Positions 1 through 10,880 of a stretch of DNA of 64,000 nucleotides are shown here, piece by piece. Both the position numbers and the translations under genes were made by a program. The stretch covers positions 38,854,339 to 38,918,338 of the forward strand of contig OU015532.1 in the NCBI GenBank assembly GCA_907165065.1, in the 5' to 3' direction. The stretch's first letter is position 1; the number at the start of each line of letters is the position of its first letter. The notes under the pieces were generated by a model. It saw only the letters and a program-made list of their open reading frames with translations. It searched no databases and was not told the origin of the DNA. The stretch is from Caprimulgus europaeus. Lineage: Eukaryota > Chordata > Aves > Caprimulgiformes > Caprimulgidae.

Positions 1-1804
1 CACTCACCTCAGCCTAAGGCTTGGGAAACTTTGTGCTGTAGCTCCCTGCAGTACTCTTGTTTTCTGATGCTACACTATATGGCTCTCTGACCAGCTTTGA
101 CACAGTTGGTTTCCATGCAAATGCATCCTCTGAAGAAGTGAGCAGTGGTGCTGGTCAGTGGCTTGATGGAGCTGAGCTTCATCTTGGGGATTAAATGCAC
201 CATGGATACACCAAAAAAAATGCCATAGCAGGCCCGGGGGAACTGTTGCTTTTACCACACTGGTGCCAAGCCTTCTTGATGGCCAAAAGGCACTGTTAGC
301 ACTGGCAGGAGGGTTGGAGGGAAGTGCCACCTCTCCTCTTTTACCCCTGTCCAGTATTGCCATAGGCAGGAGGCCGTGTCCCTTGGATGCCTTGGAACAG
401 GCACAGCTGGAAAACTCTATAGTGACCATTCCCTGGCTGCCAGATTGGGGTTTTAGAGCCATGCCATAACTCTCTGCTAAGTTATTCTCTGTTTTGTTAA
501 ATATTTATCAGTGACTGTTCCAGAGATTATTGGTGAATGACAAGGACAAAGCTCAGAATGCACAGATCACTTTTACAGTCATCGTAGCTGAACCAGTGCT
601 CCCGTGCCCGCGTTTCTCTCCTAACAGGAGCAAAATTGCACAGCTTTAAGTAACCAGCTATAAAGAGCGCCTGGAAGGTAGGTGCAAAGGCTGCCTACCC
701 CCCTGCCTCCACCCCCAGCACTCCCTGTTCTCCCCTGTCTGTGTGGGCACCCAAAGGGCACCGGCACCCCTCAAAGATCCGTTAGCACCAGCTGCCTGCC
801 CAGTGCGCCTCGGGCAGTTGCCTGCACATCGGTCCCTGCCAGCGCCTCGGGGAGCTGCACCTATCTCTGGCACGTCACTGCCCGAAGTGCTTTCATGGTC
901 AGGGTGGGGGACGGAGGAAGAGGAGGTGTGGTTTGCAGGAACCGTGCAAAGGGTAAACCAGGTTGTAAGTCCAGGCTGAGACCCTTCTCTTGCCCAGCTG
1001 CATTTGGGCAGGGTAAGCAATTTTTCTTCAGCTTTGTGGCTGGTTTCTGAACCTCTCAGGGTAGTGCAGGGGCTGCCCCTGGTTTGCTAAAGAGATCCCA
1101 GGACACTCTTCCTATGCGTGCACACACATATATACTCTCAAACACATGCGAGGTTCTGAAATGACAGCTGCCTTACAGCCCCACCCTAGGGGCCACACGA
1201 GCATTTAGCCAGAAGGCACGTGGGCTGCATGGCCTGTGAGCTCAGAGAAAACTCTGCCTGTAGCTGCATTCTTGCCCGAGCCCAGCCCAGGGACTTGCTG
1301 CGGGGCGTTTGTGTCTGCCCTGCAACTGCGTTTTCATTTTCATCCTGCAAATGATCCATAAGCAGCGCCAGGGGACACGCGTGGCTTCACCGGCTCTCTC
1401 ATTCATAAACATGTGGATGCAAACCTTGCCTAACTCTCCTCTAAATGTCTTCCTCGCTGGTGTTGAGTGGCACCTGGGAGGATGCAAAAGGTGGCAGTGA
1501 ACAGAACTACGCCTCTGTTTGCACATAATTACAGAACAGTCAATATATGATCTCTTGATCGAGAACTGCTTAAAACATGAGTTCTGACTCAGCTGGCAGC
1601 TGCTGCACCAGGGGCCAAGGATGTTGTGGGGAAAGATGTATGTGCACAGGCTAAAGCTGAGCAACAAGGCACAGGGACCTGGACAGCAAACAAAGCTCTG
1701 CTGCTATGGTGACTTTTGGATCATTTTAATACTTTCCACCTCCCTTTTCATGTCTTCTCGTTGGTGAAAACAGTTTTATCCACCTCTTGGGAGAGCAGCG
1801 CTGT
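1..1804. other. Intergenic stretch, no gene seen
   Basis: No exon, RNA gene or repeat could be recognised. Positions about 660-1010 are distinctly GC-rich, with scattered CpGs and overlapping short frames on both strands. This could be a weak regulatory segment, but there is no promoter motif or splice signal to support a gene. The short open frames here look like composition effects. Confidence 0.4.
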
Positions 1805-2504
1805 GGGGCGAAGCTCTGAAGAGAAGGACTTGGGAGTGCTGGTGGGTGAGAAGCTCAACATGAGCCGGCAATGTGCGCTTGCAGCCCAGAGGCCAATAAC
1901 CATATCCTGGGCTGCATCAAGAGCAGCATGGCCAGCAGGTCGAGGGAGGGGATTCTCCCCCTCTACTCCGCTCCTGTAAGGCCCCACCTGGAGTGCTGTG
2001 TCCAGTTCTGGAGCCCCCAACACAAGAGAGACATGGACCAGTTCGAACGAGTCCAGAGGAGGCCACGAGGATGATCCGAGGGCTGGAGCACCTCTGCTGT
2101 GAGGACAGGCTGAGAGAGTTGGGGCTGTTCAGCCTGGAGAAGAGATGGCTCCAGGGAGATCTTACAGTGGCCTTCCAATACCTGAAGGGGCTACAAGAAA
2201 GCTGGGGAGGGACTTTTCACAAGGGCAGTTAATGACAGAACAAGGGGAAATGGCTTTAAGCTGAAAGAGGGCAGGTTTAGATTGGATATTAGAAAGAAGT
2301 TCTGCACTGTGAGGGTGGTCAGACACTGGAACAGGTTGCCCAAGGAAGTCGTGGATGCTCCCTCCCTGGAAGTGTTCAAGGCCAGGCTGGATGAGGCTTT
2401 GAACAACCTGGTCTAGTGGAAGGTGTCCCTGCTGATGGCAGGGGGGTTGGAACTGGATGATCTTTAAGGTCCCTTCCAGTCCAAACCATTCTGTGATTCT
2501 ATGA
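1805..2504 (+). mobile_element. CR1 LINE, 5'-truncated, 3' end intact
   Basis: The plus strand encodes the C-terminal end of the CR1 reverse transcriptase ORF in broken frames, including EEKDLGVLVGEKLNMSRQC and the downstream [13 protein letters not shown]-type segment. It continues through the CR1 3' UTR (the region matching the usual 'ttggaactggatgatctttaaggtcccttccagtcc' type end) to the terminal CATTCTGTGATTCTATGA units. The 5' boundary is approximate. Frameshifts and stops show it is dead. Confidence 0.93.
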
Positions 2505-5500
2505 CCTCCTGCTCCATATCACTGCTTCTTACTTCTCCCTTCATCTCCCTTATACCACCTTACTATCTGGTCTTTTATGTTTGTACAGTTCATTAGGCAA
2601 TATGGCCTTTGAACGCTTACCATAATACGATTATTTTAGGGCATCAGGAGCTGTTCAGATTTCTGGGACATACATCTATTGTTTATATCTTTTTTCTCCA
2701 GATGTGAAAGTACTGGTAATACAGGCTGTGCTGGTAATGCAGACTAGAGGCACTTTATTTCTCCATGTATTAGATTTCTTCCTACACAAGACAGGAACCT
2801 TGCCAAAGTCAAATGCAAAATAAGTCATTATTCTCCTATAAACCTGCTACAGAGGGTCCCTTCCACCAGCCTCAGCTCACTGCTATCTTTACACCACGTG
2901 CTGAGAAATAACAATATATGCATGTCTGTTTCTCACTCTCTCCCACTCTGCCCTTGCTTTCTACCATCATTGCCATTCTCCTCCGTTCCCACAAGTACAG
3001 GGAGGTACTTTTGTACTCTCCCTGTTCAGTTAGCAATATAATTTCCTATATTGCTAACTGAACAGGGAGAGTACAAAACCTCTAAACGATAAAAGTACTC
3101 CACCTGTGTTAAAAACTAGAGAAATGTATGGTCACTGCTGGTTGGAAACTGGAGCAGCTGAGGAGGACACAGAAACTTTGGAGCACAGGCAGAGCGTTCT
3201 CGTGTGGGCTATGGCAGCTGCCTCCAGACTCAAGACGCAGCGTATCTGCAGCAAGCAATAAGGATCACAAGCAAAAACATGCTTCCTGTTACATGGCTTT
3301 TTAAAAACAAACTGCATGAAATTACAGGTGAGGACTGTAAGGTTTTTATGGTGTCACGCTTAAAGTAGCTTCCTAGCGACGCTGCTAACGTGTTGTCGGG
3401 AGGAAGACTAAATAAATGCTGCCCACAGACCCTGCAGCAGCATCCCCAGCGAAGACACATGCTGCTGCCTCGTGCTCATCCCGGGGCAAAACCCGTGGCC
3501 AGTGAGAATCCATAGCAGGGGGTTCAAACCCATCTCCCCTGTGCCCAACACCACCGAGTCCTGCCTGGCCAGTGGGACTGCGGGGGCTTTTCGGAAGGCC
3601 GCATCCGCAGGGTGCGGGACAGAGCACCTTGCTCAGTCTCATTTTTGTCACTTGAGCACTTGCCATCTGATTATTCCCATCGAGGCTTTACTTTCTGCCT
3701 GAGACTCTCATGCCACAACACACCTGTGTGGCCCTGCGCCTGCTGTTGTCGTCGTTTCTGTCTGTGAAATCCTGACATTTCGTGCAGAGGTCTTTAAACC
3801 ACTGCTTGCTATTTTGTACTGAGGCAAGTGGCTGGAGAAGGAGAGTGGGTGCTGGAAAGGGTGCCTGCAGGTGGGCAGCCCTGGACAGGTTTGCCTTCCT
3901 GCTGCTGCACCTACAGTCTACACCTGGGCTCCAAGTTTTTCTTTCCTATCAAAATAATGAAAACTTTTAACATTTTTCACAATAAAGGGAATTATGAAAA
4001 ATGCCAAATTTTGCAGAATGCTAAAAGGGTGAAAAAGACACACCTTGACACTCAGCAATGCTGAAAAATGCAGAAAAAAATCATTTTTAGGTCATGGAAG
4101 TAGGTCAATTCAGCACTTATAGGACATGAAATATGATCCACAAAAGTATTTAGGAAGTGCTGTTGGTCACTACAGGTGCTTCAGTTCAAAGTTCTGTTCA
4201 AGACCTGTGCTGACATACAGAATGACAAACGTGAAGAAGTTCTGGCCCATTAGTGAGACATCAGTCATTAGTGAGACACACAGGAAACACCAGCAGGGCT
4301 CCTGCTCCCTAAAATGGCCCAAGCAGCTCTAGCTCAATTAGACCATACTGGTTTCTATAACAGAAGGGGCCACGTCAATGCACTCTCATTGCAAGCTTGC
4401 ACTGCAAGCTCCTTTGCACAATTTGGAAAAATCATGGTCTTCTACAAAATCAATAACCAAATGTGCTTCCTGAGGAGAGGAACCATCCTCCCTAAAGCAA
4501 ATGCCACACATGGTATCAGAAAAACCAAGGACTACCTAACATAATTGTTAGAGTTTTCTCTTCTCTCTGGACCAGCAGAGAACCAGTAGGTGGAACCTCA
4601 AACCACCATGAGCTCAACGCTGAACAGAAACTGCGTGAAGAAGAAATTAATCGCACAGAGCACTGCTCAGTAGTCCCCTGTGAGCCAAGCCAAGAGACTC
4701 ACCGCCGTCCTGACAGCTGCCAGCATCAGCAGGCAGAGATGAGGTGATTCCCATTCTCCAAGAAGCTCATCAGCTAGGAGAGAAATGCTTTCAGCTGTTG
4801 GATAATACAGCTAGTCTTACAAGCCTCGGGGTGTTAGTTCAGGCTGAAGAGCTGAAGGACTGGATGCTACATGTGTTGAGTGTGCACAGAGACAACACTT
4901 TTTCAATGACACAATTAGAGAAATTTATCCTTTAGATCTCTGCTTCATTAAGTGTCCTGCACAATAACTAAACTGTATCAGCTATGCCATAACACGCTCT
5001 ATGTGCTTATATATTGTCTAAGGTACACACATTGCAAAGCAAGGACTGGGGAAAAATATGCTTGTATTTCAGGGTACTCATATCATTCTGTAAATGGAGA
5101 AAGTAAATACATGTTTTTACATGCAGCTCTATTAAGATTTGTAAATAATTTATGTGCATTTTGTCAAAAATTTAATCTAAATACTATACCTAATACTTTA
5201 CGGTTGAATTCATGAGGCTTTATATCTTGGACATGATGTAAGCATAACGCAAGCTGCTCCTTCAACCTGGACTATAAATGGCTCTTGGACAAGCATATAG
5301 TTCACGTGATGAACAGATTTAAACCGATACAAAAGGCTTTGGTCCATGTACGAGGGGAAGAAAATGTCTTTGTTCTTGTTGTTGTGCTTTGTAATAAAAC
5401 AAAGTATCAATGACTAAGAAAAATGGGGGAAGTTTTCCCTGTCATGTCATCAGTGCCTTTAATGACAAGGTCTGTTGTCTGACTGTGAGAGCTTTTTCTT

Positions 5501-6349
5501 TCCCTTGCTCCAAGGTGAGAGTTAGTTGGAAAAGCTGGGCTGATCTCAGCTGTGTGGATAAACGCTACAAGTGGTGTATCACAGCTGCTCTCCCAAGCGA
5601 TAAGGCTGGAAAGGGATGATTTATTTCCACTTCTGAAACTCCTGGATTTGCTAAGTGGGATTGCATTGTCTCACTGGTACGTGAAGTAGCTATGACACTT
5701 GTAAATGAGATGATAAAATCATATATTAACTGCTGGTTTTATACAAGGAATCATACAGAAATCCTTTCAAATCCCGACAGGAGTAACTGTCAGGCTCACT
5801 GTTCAGTCTGGCTCCCTAAGGGAGGCACTGCTGTGAAGAGCAGGGTTATCGAATTGGGCTCACTCATTGCTGCCGCTTTCTGAGATGTAGCTGTGTTTGT
5901 AGCATGTTCATGCTAAGACAGAAGTAAAGGCCTGGGTTAATAATTTTTTTAGAAAGGACAAGGAATGGCTAGGTAGGGAGGAGTGCTAACACACAGGTGT
6001 AGTTTTGCCAAAGGAAATGCATAGTGAATTTCAAGACCAAAAGCTCTATATTCATTGTCCCGTGTGGCCAGCCTGCCAAAGCTGGAGCTGCAGCCTGGGA
6101 TAAGGGGCCAGCGGCAGGGCCAGCTTTGCCCCATCTGTTATTTTTTACAGGAATGGAAGAAAATTCTCCCTTCTTGCAAAAAGCAGTGCTTTACTTTTTT
6201 ACATCAGATTCTAAGTTTTTATCACAAGCTTGCTATCTTGCCTCCCATATAATTTAAGGTTCACACAACAACAAATTTGTACGTGGATGGTTATGCTAGC
6301 CTGGGTTTTTTTTCCGAAGAATATTTCATTGGTGCATCCAAATGCCAGT
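2505..6349. other. Unassigned intergenic DNA
   Basis: Apart from the palindrome at 3009-3078, no gene or classified repeat was recognised. A small imperfect tandem duplication of about 18 bp starts at 4248 and 4266 (CATTAGTGAGACA...). The rest is AT-rich, with only short random open frames. Confidence 0.4.
3009..3078. repeat. Perfect inverted repeat, 32-bp arms, 6-nt loop
   Basis: The left arm 3009-3040 is the exact reverse complement of the right arm 3047-3078, with the spacer ATTTCC (3041-3046). The match stops at 3008/3079 (C opposite C). Just outside, GAGG (3002-3005) could pair with CCTC (3079-3082) if a 3-nt bulge is allowed. As RNA it would form a long unbroken hairpin. I see no terminal repeats of a known transposon around it. 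Confidence 0.95.
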
Positions 6350-6555
6350 TTCAGGTTTTACTGTTTACTACGCTTCCACCTCTAATGCAGTTGTGAACCA
6401 GCCACGCGCCCTGACGTTGAGCTCCAGCAGCAAGTAATAACATTAATACCTTGTCAACATTCTTCTCATAACAAAGCTGATACTGAAGCCAAAATATAAC
6501 TATTCTAACTATTGAGAAGAAAATTAACACTATCCTAGCAAAACCAGCATGTGAT
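6350..6555 (-). mobile_element. ERV LTR remnant (U3 part), minus orientation
   Basis: Read on the minus strand, the segment starts near 6552 with TGCTGGTTTTGCTAGGATAG and continues in a U3-like sequence. It resembles the plus-strand LTR remnant at 6890-7290, for example around the 'gttgataacacacc' motif of that copy. It lies directly downstream (minus sense) of the integrase remnant, which fits a 3' LTR following pol. It is degenerate, and the family assignment (avian ERVL-like) is inference. Confidence 0.5.
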
Positions 6556-6599
6556 CCCAGCACAAATTTCTCACAGTGTTTTTTTTTGTTGTTTCAACT

Positions 6600-6862
6600 T
6601 TTTGTTGTTCAACTTTTCCGGGGGCTGTTGCATGATACGGAACATGGAGCACCCACTCAATGCCACATTCTCAGGCCCAAGTGTCTATGAGATTGTTTCA
6701 GAAATGAGTCCCTTTGTCTGACTCAGTTCTTTCTGGGGTGCAATGTCGCCAAAGGACTTGCTTTTCAAAGCCTAGAATACTGTGGCAGCAGTACAGGGGC
6801 ATAGCATGTATCTCCAAACAACCAGTGGTTGCTTCCACCATGGCAAGCATATGACTGAGGTT
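6600..6862 (-). pseudogene. Broken ERV integrase core fragment
   Basis: The minus strand reads as a retroviral integrase catalytic core. A ATTGCLE-type stretch is followed by GFEKQVLWRHCTPERTESDK, then GTHF, a stop, NNLIDTWA, a second stop, and a segment ending PGKVE. The Asp in ESDKGTHF and the Glu in PGKVE are separated by exactly 35 positions (stops counted), which is the D,D(35)E spacing of integrases and fixes the identity. Two in-frame stops and loss of the rest of pol make it non-functional. Only about 60 bp separate its end from the minus-strand LTR remnant, so no env lies between. That suits an env-less ERVL-like element, although a deletion would look the same. Confidence 0.85.
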
Positions 6863-6889
6863 AAGTTAAATTTACCCAAAGCAGAACTC

Positions 6890-7290
6890 AGAGAGCTGTG
6901 TTTTGTATAAGTAGCTAGAATGGTGTTGATAACACACCAGTATTTTGCTCACTGCTGAGCAGTACTCGCACAGCCTCAAGGCTCTTTCTCCTACATTTTC
7001 CATTCCCCAGTAGACTGTGGGTGGGGAAAAATCTTGAGAGGGGACTTAGCCAAGAGAGCTGACCCACACTGACCAAAGAGCTATTCCATACCATATGATA
7101 TCTGCTCAGAAATCAAAGCAGGGAGAACAGAGTGGGAAAACAAAAAGCATTCCGAAGCCCTGCTTTCCAGGAAGCAGCCAAACATTGCGTGCTGATGAGA
7201 AGTAAAGAATAAATACCCTGTTCTTCTTCGCTAACAGCTTTGCTTTTTTTCTATTAAACTTCCTTTTGTCTCAAGCCATGGATCTGGGGT
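6890..7290 (+). mobile_element. ERV LTR remnant, plus orientation
   Basis: The segment reads on the plus strand as an LTR. U3-like sequence with 'gttgataacacacc' and 'gctgagcagtactcgcacagcc' is followed by a 'ccataccatatga' segment and an AT-rich TATA-like position. A polyadenylation signal AATAAA sits at 7208-7213, and there is a terminal pyrimidine-rich part ending in 'tctcaagcca' near 7279. It faces the opposite way to the integrase and LTR at 6350-6862, so it is either a separate insertion of the same family or one arm of an inversion. The boundaries are approximate. Confidence 0.55.
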
Positions 7291-8999
7291 GGTGGGGGGT
7301 TTTTTTGTTGCATGTTACTTTCCTCTCCATCCTGCTAAGACAAGGGTGATAGAGGGGCTTGGTGGGCACTTGGCATTCAGGCAAAGTCAACCCACCACAG
7401 CCTTGGAACCCCTATCCTACCACTCTGTGCTTCTGTGATCAGAGTGCTCCTCCGAAAATGGAAACCTCTGCTGTTATTTCCTACACACGGTGTGCAGCTG
7501 CTCATTCCAAACACGAGCTGGAACTTGTGAGCTTTTTGAATTGGGCTGCTCGTTGAATAACAGAAGTATCTGCAGCATTGCTGAATAGCTCATATTTTGT
7601 ACAAATTTACAGTACAAAACCTTTTCCTAATGTCCCTTAAGAAAAGGATGAGTTAACTCTCTGGAATAAGATGTTAATAAATTACCTATGTAAAGCTGTA
7701 GCCAAGACAGGTCTTCTGGAAGGTGACCATCTTCCTGACCTGAGCAGCTGTGAGGTCCAGAGCGAAAACCTTCTCTAAGGTTCTGGAAATGTGAGGATCA
7801 AGGTTTGCAGCTTGTAATCACGTAGAATGAGCAGAAGACAGCAGCCTCTAAAAAGCCCATAGTCTGGCAGAAGGTGCACAATTTGCATACAGACTTAAAA
7901 GCTCTTTTAATGATTAAAGTGCTTCATGAGCTGTGTGTTAAATGAAACCTTCCGAAACGCAGACTTTACAGGAATAGATGAGAGCCTAAAAGGCAGTTTC
8001 AGAGGAATATGCTATAAACAGGCTAAAAAATGTACAAATTCCAAAGAAAAATTAATTTTACGTGCATCTACCAAATATAATTGCAAATTTTGTAGTTTCC
8101 ATGGGTATGAGAAAAGATGTAGTATATATGAATCTCAATAAAACATTTTTTAAATTGTTCCTTAAAAAAAATCATTCAAATTGTCTTGACAGAATAAATA
8201 GAGAGTGCAAAAGACTCGTGGAAGGGTACCGAGAGGTGTAATGTTGAATAGTCTGCAATCCATGTTGATATATCCTCATGCAGAGGGGCGGGAGGTGGAG
8301 GAATAAGAATTACCTGGCTGCTGTTCCTCGAGAGAACAGCACAGGGAGAAGTGGACTCAGATAAGGGTAAAATGGCTAGAAATAATATGGTAAAATTTGT
8401 GGAAAAAGCAATATTGTCCCAAAATATGGTTAAACAACGGAGCAAAACTAGGGAAAGAAACCCATATAGTTTAAACTTATTAACAAAAAGCAATTGATAA
8501 CTAAGTCTAAAAGGAAAGCTTCAAAAAGATATCAATACCTGATTTCCATGGTATCCAAGTGCTGCACAAATTATATAAAGATACATTTTCGGAAGAAACT
8601 CTTTTGCCTACTAGGATGCATTGACTTTTTTTTTACCAAATTTTTATTTTACAGAGAGAAGATGGGCTAAATTGAGAAGAGAGGATGATATTCAGGCTTT
8701 ATTGCAGTAAGAGAATCCTATTCCAGCAAAAGAAAAGGAAGGCTGTACTGCTAATATGCCTGGTAGCACTCTCTTTCTTGAATTCATGCAAGCTTCATCC
8801 TGGTGCAGAGAAGACAAATGCACCTGGTAAATGTCGCTGATGCTTATCTCTGAAGCATGCTCCTGCTCATCTGCTACTGAGGGACAAGTCAGAGGACTGC
8901 CCAAAGTATGAGACTTGTATCTTGCCAGTGTGGTCTGTGGCAGGGACTATGATGACAGTAAGGCAAAAGAGGAAAGCTTTGGAGAAGAAACAGTGTTTG
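7291..8999. other. Unassigned intergenic DNA
   Basis: No gene, RNA or classified repeat was recognised. The sequence is AT-rich with only short open frames. Confidence 0.4.
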
Positions 9000-9867
9000 C
9001 TTAGACAAGGGGAGAGCCATGGATGTCATCTCTCTGGATTTCTGCAAGGCCTTTGACACAGTCCTCCACAACATCCTTCTCTCTAAGTTGGAGAGAGATG
9101 GATTTGATATGTAATTGGCTGGATTGTCGCATCCAGAGGGTCAGTGGCTCAGTGTCCAGATGGTAGACAGTGACAAGCGGTGTCCTTCAAGGGTCTGTAC
9201 TGGGACCAGTGCTGTTTAATATCTTCATTAATTATATTGACAGTTGGATTGAGTGCACCCTCAGCAAGTTCACTGATGATACCAAGGTGGGTGGTGCAGT
9301 GAAAGTGCCAGAGGGATGGGATGCCATCCAGAGGGACCTGGACAGGCTGGAGAAGTAGGTCGAGGTGAACCTCATGAGGTTCAACAAGACTAAGTGCAGG
9401 GTCCTGCACCTGGGATGGGACAATCCTCAGTATTGTACAGGCTAGAAGATGATGTGCTGGAAAGCAGCCCTGAGGAAAAGGATTTGGGGACAGTAGATTA
9501 AAATCTGGACATGAGCCATCAATGTGCATCTGCAGCCCAGAAGGCCAACTGCATCCTGGGCTGCATCAAGAGAAGTGTGGCCAGCAGGTCAAGAGAGGGG
9601 ATTCTACTCCTCTACTCTGTTCTGGTGAGACCTTACCTGGAATACTACCCCCAGTTTTGGAGCCCTCAACACAAGAAGGATGTGTACCTGTTGGAGTGTG
9701 TCCAGAGGAGGGACACAAAAATGATCAAAGGGCTGGGGCACCTCCTCTAAGAAGATAGGCTGAGAGAGTTCAGGTTGTTCAGCCTAGCAACAAAAGGCTC
9801 CGGGAGGGAACATGTAGCAGCCTTCCAGTACCTGAAAGGTGCCTATAAGAAAGCTGGGGAAGAACTA
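9000..9867 (+). mobile_element. CR1 LINE reverse-transcriptase fragment, 3' end missing
   Basis: The plus strand encodes RT palm motifs. Motif A reads [14 protein letters not shown] near 9040-9070. The motif C region [11 protein letters not shown] near 9265-9295 keeps both aspartates. It is followed by the C-terminal domain (ASAAQKANCILGCIKRSVAS). Frameshifts and stops interrupt it. Unusually for CR1, homology stops near 9867 inside the C-terminal coding region, where the unrelated tandem repeat begins, and no 3' UTR or terminal 8-bp units follow. Confidence 0.9.
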
Positions 9868-10350
9868 GGTTATGCTACCTGCACATTCATAGACCCATAC
9901 AACTTGGACCTTGGTACGTTGGGCGGCTCCTCAGGAGCATTTGTGCTCCTCAGGAGCATTCAGCATTCCTACGCTGAATTCCCAGCACCACTCTGAAACT
10001 GGAAATGAACACTGGTAGCGCCAACCCCAAAGGAGCTAACCCTAATATCTGTTGTTGGGTCTTCTCTACAGTAGGCCACATATTCATAGTCCCATACATC
10101 TTGGGTTTCAGTAGCTCACTTTTTTTGCCAGCTGCATTTATTTTATCATGGAGCCAAATGCCTGTAAAGCCCTGCATTCTTCTGGAAATTCAAACAAAGA
10201 TGCTGGCTCCTCCACCAAAAGGGCCAGGCATGAAACCCGTTACTTTACCTTTTCTTCACCTGGACACGCATTCATAGCCCCATACAACCTGAACCTCAGT
10301 ACCTTGCCTGGATTGTCAAAAGCATTTGCATCTCCTGTTTTGGTGATACC
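9868..10350 (+). repeat. Degenerate tandem repeat of about 190 bp, 2.4 copies
   Basis: Three anchors of the form ATTCATAG-N-CCCATACA occur at 9885, 10082 and 10270, giving spacings of 197 and 188 bp. Similarity extends past the anchors: each is followed by a GTA-C-TTG-like stretch and an AGCATTTG-type segment. Copies 1 and 2 share a 'ctggaaat...ccaaaggagc/ccaaaagggcc' block before the next anchor. Copy 3 is partial. In one frame per copy the translation is similar (TFIDPYNLDLGTL, HIFIVPYILGFSS, HAFIAPYNLNLSTL), although the copies are not in frame with each other. I do not recognise the family. Confidence 0.75.
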
Positions 10351-10600
10351 ACTATTTCAATACTTCGTTGTGGTTTCTTTCTTTTTTTAATTCCTATACT
10401 TTTTCCTTTGACAACAGAGAGTAGTAAAGGCATCTCTGAAAATTCTATTAATGTAGTTATTTGTTTGAAAATAATTCAGCACAAATATCTGTGAGGCAGA
10501 ACTTAGACACCATAAGGGGAGTGGCACTGAAATATCCCATTTCATTTACAGGACACCTATCAAAATGCAGGTAGAGTTGGTTGTGGTAATTATTTATTTG

Positions 10601-10880
10601 TAGAATCACAGATTCGTTAGAGTTGGAAGAAACCTTAAGGATCATCTTGTCCACACCCACCCCCTGCCATTAGCAGGGATAGCTTCCGCTTGACCAGGTT
10701 GCTCAAAGTCTCATCCAAATTTGGGGTTCAATACTTTGAAGGTGGGAATATTCTCAACTTGTCTGGGCAACCTGTTCCAGTATCTGACCACTCTCAAAGT
10801 GAAGAATTTATTCCTAATTTCTAATCTAAAAGTGCCGTCTTCCAGTTTGTTATTGAATTGTCTTACTCCTGTTCCAGGAC
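10601..10880 (-). mobile_element. CR1 LINE 3'-end fragment
   Basis: It begins at its 3' end with TAGAATCACAGATTCG, the reverse complement of the CR1 terminal units, and continues through the 3' UTR ('gttggaagaaaccttaagg', 'accaggttgctcaaag', 'cctgttccagtatctgacca'). It is a short 5'-truncated copy, more diverged than the copy at 22905. Confidence 0.92.
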
